DNA from: a virus
Virus record (IMG/VR): IMGVR_UViG_3300045454_000117
Span: 1 to 64,000 of that record
DNA length: 64,000 bases
Strand: one strand, 5' to 3'
The position numbers and the translations under genes were made by a program. Every line of letters starts with the position of its first letter. The stretch's first letter is position 1. Of this stretch, positions 15,879-24,400 are shown piece after piece. Under the pieces are notes generated by a model, which was given only the letters and a program-made list of their open reading frames with translations, was not told where the DNA came from and made no database searches.

Positions 15879-17323
15879 CCGCCATCCAGATGCCCGCGGG
15901 CAACGCATATCCAGATTGCCTCTACAATGTTGAGGCAGAGGCGGCGCTCCTGGGCGCTCTCATGATCTCGAACGACTGGATCGATCGTGTTGCCGATCAG
16001 GTCCGACCGGAGGACTTCATGGAGCCGCTGCATGGGCGGATCTATGCGGCGATCCTCAACACCGCCGCAACCGAGCAGCGCGCCAACCCGGTGCTGCTTC
16101 GTCCCATGTTCGTCGACGATCCGGCCATGATCCAATTGGGCGGCCCGGCATATCTCGCCCAACTGACCGGCTCGGGCGCGGCGCTCATCGGTGTGCGCCA
16201 GTTCGCGGCCCAGATCGCAGATATGGCGAAGCGGCGGCGGGTCTATGACGCGCTGCAAGAAACCATCGTGTCGATGCAGAAAGCCGACAACCTCGATGTC
16301 GCAGTCGAGGCGCTGGCGGAAACCGTCGACTCGGCGCTGACCGCCGCGATGGCGAAGCACGGCGTCACCCAAGGCCGGTCCATTGCAGCCGCGATGGATG
16401 CCACCTTGGGCCGGATCGACGACGAAGCCTCCGGGATCTCGGTCCCTGGGGTGAAGCTCGATGGCTTCGCCGACTGGAACTATCTCACCGGCAACATGCG
16501 GTACGGCGAGGTCATCATCCTCGGCGGCCGCCCGGGCATGGGCAAGACCGCCACTGCACTCTCGGCTTGGCTGGCCACCGGCCGCGCTGGCAAGGGCGGT
16601 CTCTATATCAGCCTGGAGATGTCCGAGGACGAGTTGATGCGGCGCGCGATCGCCGACCTCGTCTTCGAATACGGGCAGAACCCGACCTACGACCAGATCC
16701 GCTCCGCGCGTCTGTCCCCACATGACCGCCAGCGCATCCAGTCCGCGCGCGAGATGATCGAGAGCTGGCCCCTGCAGCTGACCGATCCGGCGACGCTCAA
16801 GATCGGTCGTCTCGCGTCCCTGATCCGGCGGTACCAGCGCAGCTTCGCAGCGAAGGGCCAGACCCTTGACGTCGTGTTCATCGACTATCTGGGTCTCATC
16901 AAGCCCGATCGCGAGACCGGGAGCAGGTACAACGACGTCGGCGCGATCAGCCGCGCGATCAAAGAGGTCGCGAAAGCCTGTGGCGTCTGCATCGTCGTCC
17001 TCGCCCAGCTGAGCCGCAAATGCGAGGAGCGCGAGGACAAGCGCCCGCTGCTGTCTGATCTCCGCGACGCCGGCGATATCGAGCAGGACGCCGACATCGT
17101 CATGTTCGTCTACCGCGACGAATACTATCTGCAGGCTGCGGAGCCGAAGGTCGACGACAAGCGGCGCGCCGACTGGGAACTCGCGCTCCAGGCCGCGCGC
17201 GATCACGTCGAGCTCTACACTGCGAAGCGCCGCGGCGGTGCCCTTGGTCGTCGCAACTGCTTCTTCTTCGGCGCCCATCAGGCGGTCCGCGACCACACCT
17301 TTTTTCAGGACACCCGGCTGTGA
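15869..17323 (+). CDS. dnaB: Replicative DNA helicase, DnaB family
   Basis: A 484-aa helicase. The N-terminal domain (VEAEAALLGALMISNDW...DFMEPLHGRIYAAI) and the RecA-like C-terminal domain are both present, with Walker A GGRPGMGKTA near residue 218, VVFIDYLGLI as Walker B and LSDLRDAGDIEQDADIVMFVYRDEYY as the DnaB signature. It would unwind DNA at the phage replication fork. Start at 15869 is the first that leaves the N-terminal DnaB domain intact. Followed by a zinc-finger protein and a DUF1376 replication protein, so a replication module. Confidence 0.95.
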   Translation: MPVTAIQMPAGNAYPDCLYNVEAEAALLGALMISNDWIDRVADQVRPEDFMEPLHGRIYAAILNTAATEQRANPVLLRPMFVDDPAMIQLGGPAYLAQLTGSGAALIGVRQFAAQIADMAKRRRVYDALQETIVSMQKADNLDVAVEALAETVDSALTAAMAKHGVTQGRSIAAAMDATLGRIDDEASGISVPGVKLDGFADWNYLTGNMRYGEVIILGGRPGMGKTATALSAWLATGRAGKGGLYISLEMSEDELMRRAIADLVFEYGQNPTYDQIRSARLSPHDRQRIQSAREMIESWPLQLTDPATLKIGRLASLIRRYQRSFAAKGQTLDVVFIDYLGLIKPDRETGSRYNDVGAISRAIKEVAKACGVCIVVLAQLSRKCEEREDKRPLLSDLRDAGDIEQDADIVMFVYRDEYYLQAAEPKVDDKRRADWELALQAARDHVELYTAKRRGGALGRRNCFFFGAHQAVRDHTFFQDTRL

Positions 17324-17523
17324 GCGGGCGCGGGGGCAATCCTTTCCCGACTGGCCTGAACTTCGGCGGGGCCGCTGCTGCCCGGCTGGAACGCGCGCTG
17401 GCTCAGGTCGCGCGCGAGAATGCGCGCCGCGTCCCCTGCCCTGTCGCGGGCTGTGCGCTGACCATCCTGCCCGAGAACCTCCGGCACCACCTCGACACCG
17501 TTCACGGGGAAGACGATGACTGA
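17320..17523 (+). CDS. C2H2-like zinc-finger protein, 67 aa
   Basis: GTG start overlapping the dnaB stop. C-terminal CPVAGCALTILPENLRHHLDTVH gives C-x4-C-x11-H-x4-H spacing, typical of a single zinc finger. The N-terminal part is helical. Probably DNA-binding in the replication module; partner unknown. Confidence 0.7.
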   Translation: MSGRGGNPFPTGLNFGGAAAARLERALAQVARENARRVPCPVAGCALTILPENLRHHLDTVHGEDDD

Positions 17524-18616
17524 CCTGCTACCCGCCCCGCTGACCCCGGCGAACTGCGACCTCAGCGACTTCCCTCGCATGATGATCGATATCCCGCGTC
17601 TCAGGCAGTCCGGGTTCGATGCCATCATTGACGACAGCGCCTGGCGCGCCGGGCTCAACCTCTGGATGTCGGCGTGGCATTCGGTCCCGGCCGGATCGCT
17701 CGACGCCGACGACGCCGCCTTGACGAAGGCGGCCGGGCTGGGCCGCGACCTCCGTACATGGGCGGCCGTCCGGGACAATGCGCTGCGCGGGTTCGTGCTG
17801 TGCTCGGATGGGCGCTTCTATCACGAGACCGTCTGCGAGGTCGCATTGGAGGCATGGATCGAGAAGCTGATCCAGCGCCTCGCCAGTGGAGCCGGCAACG
17901 CCAAGCGGTGGAAGGCCGAGTTCGATCCCGCACCGCTCGAAGCTGACCTGTTCCGTGCCGGCGAACTGCTGGCCGCGCTCAATCCGGACTCTAAGGTTCT
18001 GGTGAAGGCGCGTCGCCGATCATCCCAGTCGGATGAAAATTCTATCCCACCGGGACGCGGCACCGATCCGACCGGATCAAATGCGCGATCCGACCGCGAT
18101 CCGACCGGACAGGAAAGACGATCCGACCGGACAGCGCCTCCCCGGGGAGAATCGTCCCAAGAGAAGGGAAGGGAAGGGAATAGTAATAACCCCCCTACCC
18201 CCCAGGCTGATGCCGATCCCCGCCTCGCACGATTAATGAAGGCCGGAGGGTTCATCACCGTGCCCAGCGATTGGCGACCGGTCCTCGAAAGCTGGCTCGC
18301 CCGCGGTGCCGACTTCGAGACCGACATCATCCCAGTCTTGGAGCAGGCCGGTCCGCGTCTCCGCGAGCGCACCAACCGGGCACCGTACAAGCTGAAGGTT
18401 TTCGAGCCCGATCTGGCCCAGCACATCGCCACGGTCCGGGGCGACATCGAGCGCCTCCGTGAAATCCCCGGACGCCAGGCCGAGCTCGAGCGGGCGCAGC
18501 GGGAGGCCGACGCGGCCCGCGAGAGCGAGGAGCAGGAGGCCGAACGCCAGCGCCAGATGCGGGCGTACCTCGCCGCTGCGAAAGCCCCCGACGCCGCCGC
18601 AGAGGGAGAGGGCTGA
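17516..18616 (+). CDS. DUF1376-type phage replication protein
   Basis: A 366-aa protein starting LPAPLTPANCDLSDFPRMMIDIPRLRQSG, with W...SWHSVPAGSLDADDAALTKAAG and LRGFVLCSDGRFYHETVCEVALEAW, the DUF1376 pattern. In many phages such proteins lie beside helicase genes and are thought to act as replication initiator or helicase loader. A disordered Arg/Ser/Pro linker spans ~185-235, then a helical C-terminal domain and an acidic coiled-coil end. It overlaps the zinc-finger gene by 8 bp. Confidence 0.85.
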   Translation: MTDLLPAPLTPANCDLSDFPRMMIDIPRLRQSGFDAIIDDSAWRAGLNLWMSAWHSVPAGSLDADDAALTKAAGLGRDLRTWAAVRDNALRGFVLCSDGRFYHETVCEVALEAWIEKLIQRLASGAGNAKRWKAEFDPAPLEADLFRAGELLAALNPDSKVLVKARRRSSQSDENSIPPGRGTDPTGSNARSDRDPTGQERRSDRTAPPRGESSQEKGREGNSNNPPTPQADADPRLARLMKAGGFITVPSDWRPVLESWLARGADFETDIIPVLEQAGPRLRERTNRAPYKLKVFEPDLAQHIATVRGDIERLREIPGRQAELERAQREADAARESEEQEAERQRQMRAYLAAAKAPDAAAEGEG

Positions 18617-18831
18617 TGGCCGCGATCCGCACCTCGCTGTCCCGCATCGCGGCTCAGGCCCGTGACCCCGATCCCGAGGCGGCATGGGAGGCTGCCCGCG
18701 CAGCATGGCAGCTCCACGGCCTCGCCCTGCTCAATCCCGACGAGGTCGAACGCAAGCTCGGCTGGGTCGCCGGGCAGGAAGCCAAGCTCATCGCCGAGAA
18801 GTGCTTCGGCAAAAGGAAGACCGAGAAATGA
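18616..18831 (+). CDS. Hypothetical protein, 71 aa
   Basis: A helical 71-aa protein (DPEAAWEAARAAWQLHGLALLNPDEVERKLGWVAGQEAKLIAEKCFG). TGATG overlap with the replication gene and ATGA with the next. Function unknown. Confidence 0.65.
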   Translation: MAAIRTSLSRIAAQARDPDPEAAWEAARAAWQLHGLALLNPDEVERKLGWVAGQEAKLIAEKCFGKRKTEK

Positions 18832-19484
18832 CCGGGGGCGACGACATCCGCGCGCTGAAGAAACGATTCGGTCCCGCCATGCGTGCCGCCGAAGCCGAGG
18901 CTCGCGCCGCGCTTGAGGCGAAATGGAGCCACAAGCAGGGTGCGCCGGAGACGCTCGAACGGATCGATCGAGTTCCGGAGCATCGGCGCCAGTCCCCTCT
19001 CTCGCGCATGGCGAAGCTGGGGAAGATCGATGCCGAGGATCTCGCGGCCGCCGAGGAGATCGCCAGCGTCGTCGAGATGATCGAGCGGTCCGTTTCGGTC
19101 CGCAGCGGGTCGCTGGAGGCTCGCGTCGATTGTTCGGGGTCGGCGCGGGACCAGCTCGTCGAATCGCTGGGTCGTATCAGGCTCGAGGTCGCCTATCGCG
19201 CCTGGCGCAACAGCATCCCCAACCCGAAGCGCCTGATCATCGACATGGTGCTGACCAACACCCCGTATGTCCGCCTCGCCAAGGAGCATGGGCTGCACTG
19301 GCGCACCGCCCGCAAGCGCCTGATCTCGGCCCTGCGGATGTGGCCCAGCTTCAAGCTGTTGGCCCGGCACACCGTCAAGCGCGACGACGTCGAGGACGCC
19401 TATGCGCGGCTCGGTGAGGGGACATTGCTGGCCCCGCGCCCGAAGGCACCCCCGCCCTCCCTCGCCGAGGAGGGTTCGGAGTGA
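18828..19484 (+). CDS. Putative late-gene regulator (HTH)
   Basis: A 218-aa protein. A basic N-terminal segment is followed by SRMAKLGKIDAEDLAAAEEIASVVEMIE and then a C-terminal helix-turn-helix-like stretch (YVRLAKEHGLHWRTARKRLISALRMW). Its place at the end of the replication module, and this build, resemble phage antiterminator/late activator proteins or DUF6456-like HTH proteins. The regulatory role is inferred, not shown. Confidence 0.6.
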   Translation: MTGGDDIRALKKRFGPAMRAAEAEARAALEAKWSHKQGAPETLERIDRVPEHRRQSPLSRMAKLGKIDAEDLAAAEEIASVVEMIERSVSVRSGSLEARVDCSGSARDQLVESLGRIRLEVAYRAWRNSIPNPKRLIIDMVLTNTPYVRLAKEHGLHWRTARKRLISALRMWPSFKLLARHTVKRDDVEDAYARLGEGTLLAPRPKAPPPSLAEEGSE

Positions 19485-19573
19485 TGCCGGCCCCGATGTC
19501 CCCCGCCGTCGCCTGCGCGTCGGCTCAATGTCGTCCCGGGGCAATCGCCCCGGTCATTGGAGAGGAAGCATGA
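19484..19573 (+). CDS. Possible 29-aa leader peptide
   Basis: A 29-codon ORF (MPAPMSPAVACASAQCRPGA...) that starts on the preceding stop (TGATG) and ends on the next start (ATGA). It contains a 7-bp GC hairpin, CCGGGGC-AATC-GCCCCGG (19536-19553), 16 nt before the next ATG. It could be a coupling or attenuation leader. Confidence 0.4.
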   Translation: MPAPMSPAVACASAQCRPGAIAPVIGEEA

Positions 19574-20193
19574 CGCAGCCACTGGATTTCGCGGCGATCG
19601 CCGCGCGCGCCAACGCGAATGGGATCATGGTCACCGCCTGCGGAGTGAAGGAGATCGCGGGGATGCTCGCGCCGCAGAGCATGCCGCAGGCCCATGATGC
19701 GCTGCGGGAAGCGGTTCAGTATATCGAGCGCTATGGGCTGATGCCCGCCGAAAAGCGCCGCGCGGCCCGCGCCGAACTCGATGCGCTCGCCACCGACGTC
19801 CCCGCCGCTCCACAGCCCTCCAAATGGCGGGACAAGATCGCATCGATCGTCGCTCGCGCCTATGGCGGCTCGCTCTACCCAGGATTTGGCGTTCCCGGCG
19901 ACTATCCGGTTGAGGACGTCGATTACCGGGCGGCGGATGCCATCGGCGAATATCTCGCGATAGTTCGGCAAGCGGTACCCCCGCACTCTATCGCTGCGAT
20001 CGCGGCCGCCTGGCAGCGCGTGGTCAATGCTCTGAACGATGTGCCCGGTGGGATGCACGCCGAACTGGAAGACGCAGCATCATCCTTCGACGAATTGGCC
20101 GAATCCTTGCTCGCTCCAGCCCCGCCCGAGGCGGCGATGAGCACCGGGTATCGCTGCCTCGACAGCCGCTCGCTGAACGGAGATGCCCAATGA
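19570..20193 (+). CDS. Hypothetical protein, 207 aa
   Basis: Start at 19570 is preceded by GAGAGGAAGC. A largely helical protein (QAHDALREAVQYIERYGLMPAEKRRAARAELDALA) with an IASIVARAYGGSLYPGFGVPGDYPVEDVDYRAADAI segment. No family recognised. Part of the rightward early operon. Confidence 0.65.
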   Translation: MTQPLDFAAIAARANANGIMVTACGVKEIAGMLAPQSMPQAHDALREAVQYIERYGLMPAEKRRAARAELDALATDVPAAPQPSKWRDKIASIVARAYGGSLYPGFGVPGDYPVEDVDYRAADAIGEYLAIVRQAVPPHSIAAIAAAWQRVVNALNDVPGGMHAELEDAASSFDELAESLLAPAPPEAAMSTGYRCLDSRSLNGDAQ

Positions 20194-20447
20194 CCCGCCA
20201 GATCACCGCCATTTACGGCGTCGAGCCCGGCCGCGAGGCCGAATATCCGATCGCGCACGCCGTCGGTTCGGAAAGCCACATTGCCGGGCGCGGCAAGGTC
20301 AAGGTCGAGTGGATCGAGCGTCGCCACGAGAATTATGGCGACCACGGTCTCGACTGGTTCGACGTTCTGTCCGCCGGCATCGTGGTCGCGTCGGTCCAGG
20401 CGCGCGCGGTCGCCGAGATCCACTATGGGCCAGAGGTGCCAGCGTGA
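20190..20447 (+). CDS. Hypothetical protein, 85 aa
   Basis: An 85-aa protein (MTRQITAIYGVEPGREAEYPIAHAVG...), probably beta-rich, with KVKVEWIERRHENYGDHGLDWFDV in the middle. ATGA and GTGA overlaps with neighbours. Function unknown. Confidence 0.65.
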   Translation: MTRQITAIYGVEPGREAEYPIAHAVGSESHIAGRGKVKVEWIERRHENYGDHGLDWFDVLSAGIVVASVQARAVAEIHYGPEVPA

Positions 20448-20674
20448 CCGCGCCCCGCTCCAGCGAGCAGCTGCTCGACCAGTACCGACGCCACCGCTCC
20501 AACCTGCACTCGTGGCAGACCCTCTACCCCTATGCGATGGGACGGGTCGAAAGTGCCCTCACCGCTCCCGGTCTTAGCGCGCAGGGCAGGATCAAAGAGG
20601 CGCTGTTGCAGATCGCCGCGCTCGATATCGTCAGCGCGGAGCCGCTGCCCGAGCCTGAAAGCGAACCGGCATGA
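20444..20674 (+). CDS. Hypothetical protein, 76 aa
   Basis: GTG start overlapping the upstream stop. A helical protein (SSEQLLDQYRRHRSNLHSWQTLYPYAMGRVESAL) with an acidic Pro-rich tail. ATGA overlap with the next gene. Function unknown. Confidence 0.6.
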   Translation: MTAPRSSEQLLDQYRRHRSNLHSWQTLYPYAMGRVESALTAPGLSAQGRIKEALLQIAALDIVSAEPLPEPESEPA

Positions 20675-21012
20675 ACCGCGGCGGCCTCTGCGACGTCTGC
20701 ATCGATCCCGGCCACTGTTGCCGTTCGGTGTTTCTCACTGGTGGCGACATCGGTGACCCGACAGCTGACATAGCCGCACCCATGTCATTCGAGCGCGCAG
20801 AGCATCTCGCTTTGCGATACCACCTGCCCTTCCGTCCAAACGAGCAGCGGTCCGATGGCCGGTGGAATTGGTGGTGCACAGCCCTTGGAGAAAACGGCCG
20901 CTGCACGATCTACGAAGCTCGTCCACAGCTGTGCAGGTCTTATGCGGCGGGTTCTGATCCGCTATGCGTCCACCATCTCCCGAGGGAGGAAGATCATGCC
21001 CCGCCTGCTTAA
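20671..21012 (+). CDS. YkgJ-like cysteine-cluster protein
   Basis: A 113-aa protein with CDVCIDPGHCCRSVFL near the start and WWCTALGENGRCTIYEARPQLCRSY further on. This paired Cys arrangement (CxxC...CC, then C...C...C) matches the YkgJ-type metal-cluster family. Metal (zinc or Fe-S) binding is expected; the biological role in phages is unknown. It overlaps the next gene by 17 bp. Confidence 0.75.
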   Translation: MNRGGLCDVCIDPGHCCRSVFLTGGDIGDPTADIAAPMSFERAEHLALRYHLPFRPNEQRSDGRWNWWCTALGENGRCTIYEARPQLCRSYAAGSDPLCVHHLPREEDHAPPA

Positions 21013-21304
21013 CCGCGACCAGGACCGCGCGCGCCGCGCCGCAAGGCTGGAATGGGCCGGGATACGCTCCGGCGATCGCCGAAAGATGAAACGCGCGAAG
21101 CGGTTGCGGCGTCAGGTCTTCTGCTCGCAGATGGCGAGCCTCCACGAATCGCTGCGCCGCTTTGCCGTCGATATCGGGCCATCCGTCCGTGCCTTTAGCG
21201 ATGCGATGTCGAAATTGCAGCGCGGTTTCCAACAGATGGCCGTTGCTCAGAGCAAGGGTGCGCAGCGCAGCCCCAACTCCAGCCTGCGCTCGACGATCTC
21301 GTAA
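20996..21304 (+). CDS. Basic hypothetical protein, last gene of rightward early operon
   Basis: A 102-aa protein; start at 20996 has GGAGGAAG upstream. The N terminus is strongly basic (RARRAARLEWAGIRSGDRRKMKRAKRLRRQ), suggesting nucleic-acid binding. It ends in convergent overlap (58 bp) with the minus-strand Myb-like gene. Confidence 0.6.
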   Translation: MPRLLNRDQDRARRAARLEWAGIRSGDRRKMKRAKRLRRQVFCSQMASLHESLRRFAVDIGPSVRAFSDAMSKLQRGFQQMAVAQSKGAQRSPNSSLRSTIS

Positions 21305-21441
21305 AACCGTCTGTTCGGTAGCTGGACGGGCCAAGCCTCGGAGACCACGCCCAACCGGGTCATGTCTTCGAGCTTGGCGTCCTCTTCCGGCGTCCATGGG
21401 AGCGGGGTCGGCCGCTGCTTCCATGCCTTCGGTTCTCTCAC
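21247..21441 (-). CDS. Small SANT/GcrA-like protein, 64 aa
   Basis: A 64-aa protein (LPWTPEEDAKLEDMTRLGVVSEAWPVQLPNRRFYEIVERRLELG). The WTPEED..L..M...G.....W...LP.R....I..R pattern resembles Myb/SANT or GcrA-type HTH. It overlaps the ParB gene upstream by 4 bp and is probably its co-expressed partner. Confidence 0.6.
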   Translation of the reverse strand: MREPKAWKQRPTPLPWTPEEDAKLEDMTRLGVVSEAWPVQLPNRRFYEIVERRLELGLRCAPLL

Positions 21442-22319
21442 GCCGCCAGCTCCGCCTGCACCGCCGCGACCCTGAATGCGGTCTCCATCCGATGCAGGTC
21501 CTTCTGCATCACCGCAAGGATTTCGGCGATCGTTTCAGCGCGGCCGGGATCGACCTTCCGCACCGCGGTCACCACGTTGTCATCGATGCCGGCGCGGAGG
21601 AACGCCGCGATGTTGTCGAGCCGCGCCTCGAATCCGCGCGCCGCGCTGATCTCTGCGACCGTTGGCGGCGGCGGTGTCTCGGCATCCCCGAACATTGAGG
21701 TCTGCGCCTCGGCCTCGGCGATCGCCTGGGCGATATCGCGAAGGGCCGTGACGGTCCGGCACCGCCCCGCATTGATCTGGCGCAGCAGCTTCCCCTGCCC
21801 CGCCTCGGACAGCCCGGCGAGGTAATAGGCCTGGGTCTGATAGAGCTGACCGCGCTCGAGCAGGTGCTGGCATTCCTCGGTGAGATTGAGCAACCGGAGC
21901 CGCTCCGTGATCCGTACCAGCGGCTTGCCCAGCTTCACCGCCAGCGTCTCCGGCGTGTACTCGAACTCCGCGATCATGCGCTGATAGGACCGCGCCTGCT
22001 CCATCAGCGTGACGTCGACTCGCTGGTCGTTCTCGATGATGGCGTCGATCGCGAGCTGTGCGTCATCCACCTTCGCGAGGTTGCATGCGATCTCCGTCGC
22101 CCCGCCCTGCTCGGCGAGCAGCTGACAGGCGCGGAACCGTCGCTCGCCGGCGACGATCATGTAGCGCCCATCCTTTTCTTTTCGGACCGTGATGGGCTGC
22201 AGCAGCCCGTTCTCGCGGATCGACGCCGCGAGGTGCCGCAGCTCCTCCTCGTCGAAGATCTTGCGGGGCTGATCGGGGTTACCGAAGATGCGATCGAGGG
22301 CGATGCGCTTCGTCATCAC
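21438..22319 (-). CDS. ParB-family DNA-binding protein
   Basis: A 293-aa protein. N-terminal ParB domain: RIFGNPDQPRKIFDEEELRHLAASIRENGLLQPITVRKEKDGRYMIVAGERRFRA, with the CTP-binding-type GERRFRA box near residues 60-66, followed by a KorB-like HTH (YTPETLAVKLGKPLVRITERLRLLNL). The C-terminal part is helical. No ParA is encoded beside it, so it may act as a regulator or anti-restriction-type ParB rather than in partition. Genes on both sides overlap by 4 bp. Confidence 0.88.
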   Translation of the reverse strand: MMTKRIALDRIFGNPDQPRKIFDEEELRHLAASIRENGLLQPITVRKEKDGRYMIVAGERRFRACQLLAEQGGATEIACNLAKVDDAQLAIDAIIENDQRVDVTLMEQARSYQRMIAEFEYTPETLAVKLGKPLVRITERLRLLNLTEECQHLLERGQLYQTQAYYLAGLSEAGQGKLLRQINAGRCRTVTALRDIAQAIAEAEAQTSMFGDAETPPPPTVAEISAARGFEARLDNIAAFLRAGIDDNVVTAVRKVDPGRAETIAEILAVMQKDLHRMETAFRVAAVQAELAA

Positions 22320-22483
22320 AACACCTCCGCGCCGACGCGCTCAACGATCGCATCGGCGATCTCGGGGCCGAAGTTCTCAACGATCCATGCGCTTAGGCTA
22401 TCATCGCGGTCGCGCGCGCAGCACTCGCTGGGAAGATCGTCCACCTGGTCAAAGAACTGGTGGATGCCATGGTCAATCATCAT
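22316..22483 (-). CDS. Small acidic protein, 55 aa
   Basis: A 55-aa acidic protein (MMIDHGIHQFFDQVDD...). The start at 22483 is fixed by the repeated leader whose AAGGAG lies 9 nt upstream. A much longer upstream frame is rejected because it reads through that leader. ATGA overlap with parB downstream. Function unknown; a DNA mimic is conceivable but unproven. Confidence 0.7.
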   Translation of the reverse strand: MMIDHGIHQFFDQVDDLPSECCARDRDDSLSAWIVENFGPEIADAIVERVGAEVL

Positions 22484-22492
22484 GGGTTCGGA

Positions 22493-22507
22493 CTCCTTGG
22501 TAGGGAG
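22493..22507 (-). repeat. Leader repeat, copy at the 55-aa gene
   Basis: CTCCCTACCAAGGAG on the minus strand, 9 nt upstream of the start at 22483. One of five copies of a leader that includes the Shine-Dalgarno. Confidence 0.7.
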
Positions 22508-22559
22508 CCCGAACTCTATGACACCGGCGACCGGCGTAAAGCACAATCGCCACTCTAAG

Positions 22560-22745
22560 TTACTGCTTCTGCACCTTTTTCTTGCGCGGTGCGCGCTTCT
22601 TTTTCGGGGGTGGTGACGGCTTCGGTTCGTTCCAGCCGAACCGCTCGAAATCGCGATCAGCGAGCCTTCCGACATCGGCGATCTGCTCATCGACCTTGTC
22701 CTGGGGCAGCGGGAAATCAGATGTGGGCGGGGGTTCCTTGGACAT
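22560..22745 (-). CDS. Small protein with basic tail, 61 aa
   Basis: A 61-aa protein: acidic/helical first half (LPQDKVDEQIADVGRLADRDFERFGW) and a Lys/Pro/Arg-rich end (PPPKKKRAPRKKKVQKQ) typical of nucleic-acid binding tails. The start is preceded by a variant of the repeated leader (22754-22769). Function unknown. Confidence 0.65.
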   Translation of the reverse strand: MSKEPPPTSDFPLPQDKVDEQIADVGRLADRDFERFGWNEPKPSPPPKKKRAPRKKKVQKQ

Positions 22746-22753
22746 CAGGGTGG

Positions 22754-22769
22754 CTCCGTTGGTAGGGAA
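22754..22769 (-). repeat. Leader repeat, variant copy
   Basis: TTCCCTACCAACGGAG on the minus strand, 8 nt before the 61-aa gene; one base inserted relative to the other copies. Confidence 0.6.
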
Positions 22770-22781
22770 TGGTCGCGGGCA

Positions 22782-24323
22782 TCACCGGTAGTTCCTGACG
22801 TCCAGGATCACGGTGTTGACGTTCGTGCCTGCGAGGGCGAACGACTTCTCGGGCAGGTCAATCCATCGGGCATTGCCGCGGCCCAGCCGAGTGAGTTCAT
22901 CATGCAGCGCCTTGTGGCGAGCATCGGTTGCGTGTTCAGCCCTGGCGGACATCACCGCGACGAGCCGGCCTCCGGGCTTGAGGAATTTGAGCGCGTGGCG
23001 GACATGGTCGCAGTCGCGGCCACGATCGAAGGGCGGGTTCATGATGACGAAATCGAACAGCCCGCCGAGGTCGCTGGGCTGCATCGCGAGGAAGTCGCCC
23101 TCGCGCGTATGGTAGCCGCTGGTCCGCAGCAGCGCGGCCAGGTGCGGCTGGATCTCGACGCAGGTGACATCGTGGCCCTTGGCCCGCGCGGCCGCCGCGA
23201 GCGCGCCGGTTCCCGCGCTTGGTTCGAGGACACGGCTCGGGCGCCACTCGTCCCATGCGCGCCCGGCACAATCGGCCCGGCCCTGTAGCTCCGCTCGCGC
23301 GATCACCTGCGCGACCACCGGCTCCGGCGACGGGAAGAAGCCGTAATGCTTCGCTGGGGTCGAATGGTAGAGCGGTCCGGCATCGTACCCCGGGGCGCTC
23401 TCATCGACATCACCCTCGACGGGCCGGTAGTATTCGAGCAGCAGCTCGTTGACCTCAGCGAGCAGGTCCTTGCGCGTGAACCAGAGGTGGATGTTGCCGT
23501 TCTTGAAGACGTCGATCTTGAAATAGTCCTCCTCGAAGCGGTGCGGCCGCGCGCCGGGCGAGATCGCGATGCGCTCCGAGATCTGCTGCGCGCGGGGCAG
23601 CGTCCCCTTCCCGTCCAGCTCGCGGAAGATGCGCTCGACGTCCGCGAGGGCATCGCGTTTGCCTCGGTCGTGATACGACCAACTCGCATAGTCGATTGCC
23701 AGCGCGTTCGAGAAAATCAGGCGGTTTCCGATCGCGAAGGCGTCGTGGGAACGGAAGCGCCGGTCCATCTGCATGAACACGTTGGCGATTCCGCGCAGAT
23801 ACATCTCGCGGCGGTTCGCCCAGACAGTGGAGAATGTCGCGTTCGCGTTCTCCACAGTGAACGCCGGCGGTGTGTCGCGGATGCTCTCGTGGAACTCGGC
23901 CCGCGCCTGGCTGTCGAGCAAGGTGTCGAACCCGAGATGATCCATCAGGTGGGACCAGCACCGGCGATCGATCGAGGCGGTCAGGAGCTTCTCGAATTCG
24001 TCGCGGGCGTCATAGGTGACTTGGCGACGCTGCCCCTGATCCCATCGCTGCCCCTGCCCTGTAGTCAGGAATGCCCGGGTGAATGAGTTATCGGAGTAGC
24101 GATCGTCCTGCGGGATCGATAGCGAGAGGTTGCCCGCGATGCAGGTCGCGCCAGCCGCCGCCGTCGTGGCGTGGAAGCTGTCATAGGCTTTGAGCCACAT
24201 CGCGATCGCGCGGTCGCGTCCGTCGGTGAAGTCCTTGATATTCGCCAGCGTGGCGAGCGCCTGGTCAGGAGGGCGCGTGGAATCGGGGTCGGGAGGCGTG
24301 ATGCCCCCTGTCACGTAGTTCAT
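22782..24323 (-). CDS. DUF4942-type N6-adenine DNA methyltransferase
   Basis: A 513-aa protein. Residues ~20-330 correspond to the DUF4942-type N-terminal domain. The C-terminal ~180 residues form a methyltransferase with motif I VLEPSAGTGALAAAA and the catalytic DFVIMNPPF of N6-adenine enzymes. It probably modifies phage or host DNA, for example for restriction avoidance. A second in-frame start at 24392 would add 23 residues. Both starts are preceded by the same repeated leader, so two isoforms are possible. It lies in the minus-strand accessory island. Confidence 0.88.
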   Translation of the reverse strand: MNYVTGGITPPDPDSTRPPDQALATLANIKDFTDGRDRAIAMWLKAYDSFHATTAAAGATCIAGNLSLSIPQDDRYSDNSFTRAFLTTGQGQRWDQGQRRQVTYDARDEFEKLLTASIDRRCWSHLMDHLGFDTLLDSQARAEFHESIRDTPPAFTVENANATFSTVWANRREMYLRGIANVFMQMDRRFRSHDAFAIGNRLIFSNALAIDYASWSYHDRGKRDALADVERIFRELDGKGTLPRAQQISERIAISPGARPHRFEEDYFKIDVFKNGNIHLWFTRKDLLAEVNELLLEYYRPVEGDVDESAPGYDAGPLYHSTPAKHYGFFPSPEPVVAQVIARAELQGRADCAGRAWDEWRPSRVLEPSAGTGALAAAARAKGHDVTCVEIQPHLAALLRTSGYHTREGDFLAMQPSDLGGLFDFVIMNPPFDRGRDCDHVRHALKFLKPGGRLVAVMSARAEHATDARHKALHDELTRLGRGNARWIDLPEKSFALAGTNVNTVILDVRNYR

Positions 24324-24329
24324 CGATAG

Positions 24330-24344
24330 CTCCTTGGTAGGGAA
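24330..24344 (-). repeat. Leader repeat at methyltransferase start 1
   Basis: TTCCCTACCAAGGAG on the minus strand, 6 nt upstream of the ATG at 24323. Confidence 0.7.
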
Positions 24345-24400
24345 AGAAATTTGTGATCGGGCAGTCTTGCGCGGTGCGAACCGTGCGGGCATCAGGCGCA

